Positions 21,245 through 30,600 of a stretch of 64,000 nucleotides of DNA are shown piece after piece (position 1 is the stretch's first letter; each line of letters starts with the position of its first letter). Under the pieces are notes generated by a model. It had not been told where the DNA came from, made no database searches, and saw nothing but the letters and a program-made list of their open reading frames with translations. This DNA comes from Pegea sp. RAD2-039 (lineage: Eukaryota; Chordata; Thaliacea; Salpida; Salpidae), in the NCBI GenBank assembly GCA_034620365.1, contig JAQGEQ010000363.1, positions 2,356,001 through 2,420,000 of the forward strand. The letters are read 5' to 3'. A program made the position numbers and the translations under genes.

Positions 21245-22316
21245 TCACACGTATTTAGATTGATTGAAAAAATTGTTTCTGAAAAAAAGTTTTTAGTTGA
21301 TAAGTTGAAAAAGGAATAAAAACTGACAGAAAGTTTGGTGCGTTAGGAAAAACTTTCTTCTGATATCTTTTAGCAAATTGAAATTTGAAATAATAATAAA
21401 TCCAACCAATCATAATCCCAACAATTTCACCTACAACGCTAAAACACAAATTTAGATAACAAATTTGAAGTATAAAAACTCACGTGTAGAATAACAAAAG
21501 GTTGCCAAGAAGGAGATACCAAATAAGTCTTGAAACCTAAAAGTTAAAACATGAAGCAGCTGGTGACATCGAAAAGTGTTTACCTTGCACTGGAAGCCTG
21601 CAAACGTTGGTACATAAGCTTCATAGTTGAGAGAACACCAAATATATGTGATAGAAAACATGATGGTGTCAAATAAAAACTAAAAATTACAAATTAGAGG
21701 TTGAGAGAATGAAAATTGATAAACCTTACCGGCATGTCAACTGCAATCCCAAAAATCTGAATAAATTTCAAATAAATAATCGGAAAAATTTACTGGAAAT
21801 ATTTGGATAAATTTAATAAAATTAAATAGTAAAAGATACAATTGAAAGGATTCCACAGAAAATGAGAAGAAAGAGATAGTCTCCTGTTTTGTATCTGAAA
21901 ACCCCTTTAAGGTAATCAAGTTTCAAATTAATAAGTTTTGATTGAGAAGCAAATACCTGATTCTAAACGAACAGAAACTTTGTAGATTGTATAGAATTGA
22001 AATAATAGTCGAAATGAGAAAGGAAGATATAAAAATGAAGTTATAAGTCTCCAAATCTACAAAAAATTCAAAATTTTGGTTTTGAACAATTTAACTGGAA
22101 AGAAAATTACCTGAAAATCCTCTACTATAAGCCTCCAATCTAAATACAAATGTTTTGGTTGACAAAACCCACAAAAACTCAGAAGTTGAATAAGCAGAAT
22201 CAATTCAAACCTGGAAATGTCTTTTTAGATCTGATATTATTTGAAATTACTACTAACCATAGTTTAGTAATTGGTGGTAGGTATTTGTACCACGTTTTTA
22301 CATATAAATCAGTCAT
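21245..22316 (-). CDS. divergent Derlin-family paralogue, 9 exons, no SHP box
   Basis: Rhomboid-like pseudoprotease of the Derlin family (ER-associated degradation). Exons: complement(join(21245..21278, 21328..21438, 21484..21536, 21584..21679, 21730..21756, 21840..21904, 21957..22056, 22111..22210, 22258..22316)), 645 bases, 214 residues. The first eight exon lengths (59, 100, 100, 65, 27, 96, 53, 111) are identical to those of Derlin-1 at 38735. Family marks: VKTWYKYLPPITKLWF, QIWRLIT with the conserved WR, GDYLFLL, ITYIWCSLNYE and the GxxxG-like GEIVGIMIG. The protein is strongly diverged, and its last exon ends soon after NFL, so the C-terminal p97-binding SHP box is missing. A fast-evolving paralogue, perhaps with changed function. 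Introns are about 44-83 bases. Confidence 0.88.
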
Positions 22317-22663
22317 TTTTTCCAACTAAATTCTTTGAAACATAAAATAATTTGAAGTTTGAACAAAATTGATTTATAAACAAAGAAATTGATCGATTTC
22401 AAAGAAATAATAAAATTTGCAAAACATTATGTAGTTTAAATATGATGTTGAACACAGAGGTTGAAAAAATAAGAGATATAAAAGTTCGAGTTTTGATTCA
22501 ATTACCACTTTACCTAAAACAAAATTATCAGAGCAATTTCTGCATCTTAAAATGTCTTAAATTTGTTATCTAGCACAAAGAACAACTATTATGATTTTTT
22601 AAAAAACAACAGATACAGAATTCCAAAGCAGAAAAAAGCCAAAAAAGTCGATAAGAATAAAAT

Positions 22664-23899
22664 TCAGAATTCATCAATTTTTCTTCGTTTAAAATTTCTA
22701 GTTTGTTGAGATAGAAGCTGACCACTTGAAGATAATAACAAATCAGTTTCAATTTCAACTGGGATAAAATGGTTTTCAGTCAAGTTGGAATTTGAAGCAG
22801 ATTCAGACTGGGCGCCATTTTCGTCTAACAAATAAACATCAGAAGTTTTGAGATGATTAGAATCATGTAAATGTTTACATCTCTTTTGAACAGGATCATC
22901 TTCATCAGCAAGTGATGACGTCATAACATCATTAGGTTGACACTCATTCGAATTTGCATTTACTTTCACATTTTCTATTAAAACAATCTTTTTTTTTCCA
23001 TCTGATTCATTGACTTCAACAGGAATCCATTCAATTTTATTTGAATCAATGACGTCATCAGATTCCAAAGATTCTAATAAATTCAAATCTACTTTATCAA
23101 CTAGTATTTGATCACTACTGACTACAACAGTAGTGGACTTATTGTTGTCTTCTTCTGTTCCTAAAAATAAAAGATCATCTAAGCAGTCATCACTAGGACA
23201 TACTTTATTGTCAGAATCAGATTCATCGTCAAATCGAGATGGAGTGACTCCTTGCACAAGTAATTGAGTGATAAAAGAGCATGTGATGTTGAAAACTTCA
23301 TGAAAAAACCCTCTTGTTATAAAATTATGAGATGAAAACGACCCACAAGAGTTAATAAGATCTTTGATGACTTCTTGTAGCTCTTCAATGATGTTGATAG
23401 CGGTATGAACTTTCTCATTTTTCTGATAATAAGTTTGACAGAGAAGTTTTTTGATGGAGCAATCAATCTTAGAAGGAAGAAGTCCCTGTTTAATCAAATT
23501 TAATTCACCAGATGTCATTGTTGAGTAAATATTTTTCGCTGAATTATTTTTCTGTCGATTTCTATGAAAATGATTCATAGCCTCATCATGCCTAATATCT
23601 GTCTGAAGTAGATTACTAACTAACCCAGCTACTAAGCTTTTATTATTTTTAATTCCAAGTTTAGTTGATAATCCATCAGCGCGCAATCCTCTAAGAATAA
23701 TATCTTCAACAATTTCATCTGGACCAACTAAAAGTTGATAAGGGGTATAATTTCTAGCTCCTTTTAATTTAATGAAACTACCACTAGGGTCTAGTTTTGT
23801 ACCACGTGGTTTACGACTCGCTAATCTTTGTTGTGAGATTGTTTGAAAATTAGATGCTTTTGGATTTATATTAGAAAATTCAGTCATGATTTGTGACAA
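22664..23899 (-). CDS. unidentified 411-residue protein, probably nuclear
   Basis: One open exon from the Met at 23899 to a TGA at 22664. The N-terminal half (about residues 25-230) looks globular: KLDPSGSFIKLKGARNYTPY, then helices such as IVEDIILRGLRADGLSTKLGI and LVSNLLQTDIRHDEAMNHF. The second half is acidic and low-complexity (Asp/Ser/Glu), with two basic spots (KKKIVLIE and the C-terminal FKRRKIDEF) that could act as nuclear localisation signals. I see no transmembrane segment. I do not recognise the family. It is transcribed in the same direction as the Derlin paralogue, whose start lies 348 bases downstream. Length and composition argue for a real gene. The start is the first Met after an in-frame break. 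Confidence 0.7.
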   Translation of the reverse strand: MSQIMTEFSNINPKASNFQTISQQRLASRKPRGTKLDPSGSFIKLKGARNYTPYQLLVGPDEIVEDIILRGLRADGLSTKLGIKNNKSLVAGLVSNLLQTDIRHDEAMNHFHRNRQKNNSAKNIYSTMTSGELNLIKQGLLPSKIDCSIKKLLCQTYYQKNEKVHTAINIIEELQEVIKDLINSCGSFSSHNFITRGFFHEVFNITCSFITQLLVQGVTPSRFDDESDSDNKVCPSDDCLDDLLFLGTEEDNNKSTTVVVSSDQILVDKVDLNLLESLESDDVIDSNKIEWIPVEVNESDGKKKIVLIENVKVNANSNECQPNDVMTSSLADEDDPVQKRCKHLHDSNHLKTSDVYLLDENGAQSESASNSNLTENHFIPVEIETDLLLSSSGQLLSQQTRNFKRRKIDEF

Positions 23900-25595
23900 C
23901 TTTTCTATCCACTGATTTCTAGTAAACAGTTTTAGAAAAATAAAATAATTGTCATAAAATACATTTGAAATAGTTTTTTTTTTTTAATATAATATAGTAA
24001 ATAATAATATGATCAAAAGTAATAAAAGTATAGATATAATATGAATTCACCAAAAACTATAAAAAAAACACTTAACCATTTTTTAAACATAAACTTTAAT
24101 AAACAAAATAAAAAACTATCTTTTTTAAACTAATCATTAATTTTGAAATAAAAACTAAAACATATTTTAAAAAACAAATATTATACAAAATTTTATCAAA
24201 AGATAAAAAAAGATTTTCTTAGATAATAAAAATTTAATTGAATATTTCTTAGTATAAATTTGAATAAAGAAAACCCAAATAATTATATAAAATGAGAAAG
24301 TATAATATCAAATAGTATTTTCTAAATGTATTAACTATCACAGAAACATGATAAAACAAAATTCGTAAAATATCCATTTTTAAATTTTAGAAAATCAACA
24401 ATTTATAAAAGAATATTTTAATTAACAATTATTTTTTGATAAAGTTTAATAAAATCAAGCTTGTGATTTGAGAAATTAATTATTAAATAGAATAAAATAA
24501 AAGTTAATCAAAAAATATTTTACATTATTATAGAAATATATATTTCTGAATTTATTTTAATCAGCTTAACATGCAACAAAACATAAAACAAAATATGTAA
24601 TATAAGCAAATGATGATACGTTTTCAAGATTGTAATTAAAACAAAAATGATATTTAGCCAAAAATGGACTATAAATTTGCAATTTTCATTTTATGCAAAA
24701 TAAGGTATTACTTTTACAGCAGTTAAAAAAAAACATTTATCTTAAATTGTTATTTTGAAATAAATACGAGCCTTAAAAAAGAAGAGATAGTATAAAATTA
24801 AAAAATATTTCTCATTTGTTCTAAATCAACTTTAATGTGTCTTTTTACAGTATTTTCTGATTCATTTCCAATATTGCAAGGAGTAAACAGGTTTTTACTT
24901 AGATACGATACATTAATTACTCTGATAGTACTTCAAAGTCTCTTAAAAAATAAAAACCCGGCAAATCTAAATCCAATAAACATAATCACAATCTTTAGTT
25001 GGTTTGCTTATACTGCTGGCTAAAATAAAATACAAAACTGAATTCTATACTTAAATTAGTAAAAGAAAAATATTTTTTGATACAAGCTCTTATGATATGA
25101 TATTGCAATTATTGTTCTTATTCTAATTTTTAATTTTCTATTTCAGCTTACTAATATGCAAAAGGTATTTATATCCATTTTTGTACTCATAATAATTTGA
25201 AAATTAAGTTTTATAGTCTTTACTTGGTAAAAAAACTACAAGTGCAATAAATTTATTAATTTAAAACTCAGAAAAAATTTATGTTCACCAAAGTTCTTAG
25301 CATTCAGAAATAAAGTTTGTTTTTACTTGTCGTGATCTCAGTAGCCGTACCGCTTTTGCGAAAAGCTTCTTTTTGGCTTCTCTAAAAAATAAGACAAAAT
25401 ATTAAATGAAATATATTTTAACAATTTTAAAAACATTAAAAAATCTACACTAAAATTTTGTAAAAAAGTTTTATTTAAAAATAGTCTTATTAGTTCTATC
25501 CGCTAGTAGCGCAGAAACGTAGCAACCTTGTTATAAACATCAACAGATGTTGAATGATTCGAGGTTGTTAAAAAATAACGTTATTTTTGAAATAA
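23900..25595. other. AT-rich divergent spacer
   Basis: About 1.7 kb between the starts of the unidentified gene and LRRC34, rich in A/T homopolymer runs. A possible minus-strand coding exon lies at 25297-25381. The LRRC34 promoter is probably the GC-richer 25490-25590. Confidence 0.5.
25297..25381 (-). CDS. possible small minus-strand terminal exon
   Basis: A clean acceptor (ATTTTTTAG) precedes a frame reading EAKKKLFAKAVRLLRSRQ and ending in TAA at 25297. The segment is GC-richer than its flanks and basic-amphipathic, like a mitochondrial or RNA-binding tail. A start codon with a weak donor (M-F-I-T, near 25535-25545) could be exon 1, giving a peptide of about 32 residues. Unrecognised; it may be chance. 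Confidence 0.25.
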
Positions 25596-27144
25596 ATGGC
25601 TTCTGAGATCTTTTTTCAAATTGCAAATTCTTATGAAACTAGTTGTAGAGAAAAGAATCTAAAACTTAATCAGTATATAATAAAAGTTCTTACAATAGCA
25701 GCTTCAGATGCAGATAGTACTGAAACCAATGGATTAGAATTAAACTTTTCTGGAAACAGATCTCTATTAAATGCAGATCGGGTTGATTGTTTATCAAGTC
25801 GATTAAAAGACGATGATGTTGAAATAATTTGTGAGATATTGAGCAAATATAGTAATCTGAAAGCTATTAATTTAAGATACAATAACTTGACAGACAAATC
25901 TGCAAATGCAGTTGCTCATCTGATAACTCATTCCTCATCTTTGTGTCACTTGGATCTTATGGGAAACAATTTCACCAAATCAGGAGCAGAACAAATTGCT
26001 AAAGCTATTCAAGATAATTCTGTTCTTTTGTCACTTTGTTTAACTGGAAATAAAATTGAAAATATTGGTGCAATGTATATTGCCCAAAGCTTGCAGGTAT
26101 TTTATCAAATTTCTGTCTTAAATTTTGAAATAAACTTTGTAGAAATTTATGATGTTAAAATTTAGTCATTTTTTTATTATAAAATGATCTTATGATATAA
26201 ATTATTTTATATAAATCCTGTTGAAAACTTAGATAAAAACTGTTATCTGATAATAAGTTTTAATTTTTTACTTTCATTAACCAAAATTATAATTTTATAA
26301 ATATTTATATTAAATCAGCAATTTATAATTGCAAATTACTAGTTCAAAATAAATAATTGCTCTGATTTTTCAGATCAACAAAAAGCTCGAACAAATTGAT
26401 CTAGGAAATTGTGATCTGACCATTGAAAGCATCATTGCTATGGCAACAGTGCTCACTCAAAACGAGTCCTTAAAATCGGTAATTCTTAACCGACCAGTGC
26501 TTTTCACTCATCAGGAAGAAGCCATTGTACATTTAGGGAGAATGTTGGTGGTCAATAACCACCTAACTGAACTTCATTTAGAGAAATTTGATATAACAGA
26601 CTTTGGTGTTCAACGTCTATGCGATGGACTTGAGACTAATTATTCGTTGAAATATCTTAATATTAGCTGCAATAGATTATCTAGAGATGGTGCTTTAATT
26701 TTGGCGAATTTATTGAAACAGAATACTGCGTTAAAAGTGTTAGATATAAGTCGTAATCGAATTCAAAATGAAGGGATCATTGAAATTGCTTCAGTTTTAA
26801 AAAAGTGTAACACAAATTTGAAAGTGTTGGCTGTGAGATACAACCAAATATCAGGTTCTGGTCTTACTGCTATTGCGGAATCTCTCACGAAAAATCAATC
26901 TCTTTCTAATTTGTATATTTGGGGTAACGAAACAGATTATAAATCAAGTCGAGCTCTGGGAGAATTATTAAAAAATCAACGACTGTGTCAAGAAAATACT
27001 GATTTTCGTGCATATACTGAAGATGGACTTACTAAATTGGCTGAAATGTCTAATGATTTGCGTCGCTGTTATTACTGGACACCAACTTATGGGTCAGATG
27101 GATGTGATAACTTTCAATACTCGTATCAGGGCGACGGTGTTTAA
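25596..27144 (+). CDS. LRRC34: Leucine-rich repeat-containing protein 34, 2 exons
   Basis: Exons join(25596..26096, 26374..27144), 423 residues. RNase-inhibitor-type LRRs recur at about 28-residue steps (LKAINLRYNNLTDKSA, LCHLDLMGNNFTKSGA, LKYLNISCNRLSRDGA, LKVLDISRNRIQNEG). The C-terminal signature LSNLYIWGNETDYKSS, then DLRRCYYWTPTYGSDG, is specific to LRRC34, as is NRPVLFTHQEEAIVHLGRML. Vertebrate LRRC34 is expressed in pluripotent and germ cells and is linked to nucleolar proteins and ribosome biogenesis, so a role here is inferred from homology. The frame would run on into the intron from exon 1 to a stop at 26165, so the donor at 26097 is set by homology. Poly(A) signal at 27476-27481. 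Confidence 0.93.
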
Positions 27145-27475
27145 AAAATGTTAGCTTTCTTCTACTATATGCAAACATATCGATTGTTGGTGATTGTTTG
27201 ATCTTAAAACCATTTTTGAAAAGTTTATATTTCTAAATAAGTGAAGCTTCTTTCTACATTTGATGTTTTAGTATTTAAAAATCTATAAATGTTTTGAATA
27301 TTCAGTTGTGTGATATAACGATTTAAAATGACTAAAAACATTTATTTTGTTGTTAACCTTTCTTAAATTAAAAAAAAAAAACTTTTATATGTTTTTCTTT
27401 CATATAAATTTTGATACACTTCCTAGTTATGCAAAATTAAATACAAATTGATAACTTTTTTATTTTTATTTTATC

Positions 27476-27481
27476 AATAAA
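27476..27481 (+). terminator. LRRC34 poly(A) signal
   Basis: AATAAA 332 bases past the stop, in the 527-base spacer before the convergent trefoil/TSP1 gene. I see no other feature in that spacer. Confidence 0.45.
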
Positions 27482-27671
27482 GGATTTAATACTTTGCCGA
27501 AAGTAACTTGAACTTTTAAAAGTGGCCTTCTACAAAGGTTAGAGATAGAATAAAGTTTTTAAATAACAAAAACAATTTGATGAAAGCTAAAACAATAATT
27601 TAATCCAAGATGCTTAAATATTCAACAAAGAATAAAAAAATCCAATAAAGATAAATTCTTTTACAAATAAA

Positions 27672-30600
27672 TTAACAATTGGTACCAAAACAAGCTTCAC
27701 TTTCTATTGGCAAACCAAGTTTCACACATTTTCTAAAGTTCTCAGCTGACTCAATACCATCAACTTTTTTAACACAATTTCTTTTATGTCTTCTTCTACC
27801 AGCCCCACAAGGTCGACTACAGGCTCCCCAGGCTTGCCAGTTGTCATAAAATATCAGACATGAACCATCACCACATGGTTCTTTCTTACTAGTACAAGAA
27901 CGGGTTTGCAAACTGTTAGAACCAGTGAGACCTGCTCCTAGGCAACGTCTTCGAAATGTGACAACACCATTACATGGTGAATTACATTTATTAAATTCAG
28001 TCCATTCACTCCAACTTTGACACATGTTCATATTACAATTTACTGTTTCACTAGCTTGCGTTGAAACACCTAAAATGGCTTCCGAACAAATTTGTGGGTC
28101 AACTTTCTTGCCTTGTTGAATGCAAACACGTGTTCTGTTCATAGTCCCAGTACCACAATTGTTGCTACACGGACTCCATGACAACCATTGACCAAATACA
28201 GGACGACAGTAACCAGTACATTTCACAGTTTGCGAATAACACTCCCTAGAAAAGACTTGAGAGGGTTTCACGGAACTGTCGCCACTTTGACAAACTCTTT
28301 GCCTCCTTTTAACTCCAGTTTCGCCACAATAGCTAACAGAGCATTCATTTTCAATCCAAGGGGACCAGTTAGAGCAAATCCCATAATTACATCCTTTTGT
28401 TTCGATATTTCCTAATTTAACTAAGTCAGCAGCAGTTGCATCTTCATCACTTTTACCATGATCTAACAAAGAACAGTAATTTAGATCAGCTAAGACACCA
28501 TCGACTAGACAAGGGCGTGTCCTTTTCATAACACCCACAGCACACTTATTTGAGCAGTCAGACCAAGGGGACCAGAAACCCCAGGTTCGATTACATTCCC
28601 TAATACAACCAACATCAAATTGATAGCAGCTTTCATCCATACTACTCGGCAGAATACTTTCATCTTGGCAATTTCTGGATCGAGTTAAGACCCCATCTTC
28701 GTCGCAGTCCGCCCTGCAGTTCGATTCAGTCCACTGTCCCCAATTTGAGCAATAATCAACATTGCAATCACGTGACTCAAAGTCACCTCCTTCTAAGCAT
28801 CGCGAGCTATTAACTACGATGTCTTTGACGTAACAAAGCCTAGATCGATTTTGTATCGAAGGGCCACAAATACTGCCACAAACTGACCAGTCTTGCCAAG
28901 TTCCATAAACTCCTGGACAAGAAGGTCCTTGACATGTATCAACAGAAAAGACACAGCTGGTCGGAAAGTTTCCACTAGGATCTGATTCACAAAATCTGCT
29001 GAATTCAATAAATCCAAAATCTTCACAATCTGCATCACATGAAGTTGAGACTGTGAAGTTAGACCAAGACACACAGAGATGAGAGTTGCAAGACTCAATT
29101 TGAGAAAAAGTTGAAGGATTTCCGCATCCAGAGTTATTCACTAAAGTCCCATTTTCATCAAAACAATCTCTGATTCTTACTTTAACTCCTGGTGAACAAG
29201 ATTCAGAACAATTTGAAAAAGGACCCCAATTACCCCATTCAGGAGGACAAATAGGAGGTCCCTGACATATTTCCATCTTTGAATAACAACTAACATCATA
29301 ATCAGTTATATTAAAATCATTTTTACAACTTCTCATCCTCTCTTCTTCACCAGATTGCTTACAAAAAGCATTACAAGATGATTTGATCTTCCAGTCTTCC
29401 CAATCTTTACAAAGATCTTTATTACAGATCTCTATGTCTTCTGAAGATCCTTCACATTTCACTGAATCTACTAAAGTCCCATTTTCATCAAAACAATCTC
29501 TGATTCTTACTTTAACTCCTGGTGAACAAGATTCAGAACAATTCGAAAAAGGACCCCAATTACCCCATTCAGGAGGACAAATAGGAGGTCCCTGACATAT
29601 TTCCACTTTTGAATAACAACTAACATCATAATCAGTTATATTAAAATCATTTTTACAACTTCTCATCCTCTCTTCTTCACCAGATTGCTTACAAAAAGCA
29701 TTACAAGAAGATTTGATCTTCCAGTCTTCCCAATCTTTACAAAGATCTTTATTACAGATCTCTATGTCTTCTGAAGATCCTTCACATTTCACTGAATCTA
29801 CTAAAGTCCCATTTTCATCAAAACAATCTCTGATTCTTACTTTAACTCCTGGTGAACAAGATTCAGAACAATTCGAAAAAGGACCCCAATCACCCCATTT
29901 AGGAGGACAAATAGGAGGTCCCTGACATATTTCCACTTTTGAATAACAACTAACATCATAATCAGTTATATTAAAATCATTTTTACAACTTCTCATCCTC
30001 TCTTCTTCACCAGATTGCTTACAAAAAGCATTACAAGAAGATTTGATCTTCCAGTCTTCCCAATCTTCACAAAGATCTTTATTACAGATCTCTATGTCTT
30101 CTGAAGATCCTTCACATTTCACTGAATCTACTAAAGTCCCATTTTCATCAAAACAATCTCTGATTCTTACTTTAACTCCTGGTGAACAAGATTCAGAACA
30201 ATTCGAAAAAGGACCCCAATTACCCCATTTAGGAGGACAAATAGGAGGTCCCTGACATATTTCCATTTTTGAATAACAACTAACATCATAATCAGTTATA
30301 TTAAAATCATTTTTACAACTTCTCATCCTCTCTTCTTCACCAGATTGCTTACAAGAGCATTACAAGAAGATTTGATCTTCCAGTCTTCCCAATCTTCACA
30401 AAGATCTTTATTACAGATCTCTATGTCTTCTGAAGATCCTTCACATTTTTCTGAATCTACTAAAGTCCCATTTTCATCAAAACAATCTCTGATTCTTACT
30501 TTAACTCCTGGTGAACAAGATTCAGAACAATTTGAAAAAGGACCCCAATTACCCCATTTAGGAGGACAAATAGGAGGTCCCTGACATATTTCCACTTTTG

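Noticed and set aside
24835..25023. 62-residue plus-strand frame
   Set aside because: No recognisable content and no splice or promoter context. Expected by chance in AT-rich DNA.
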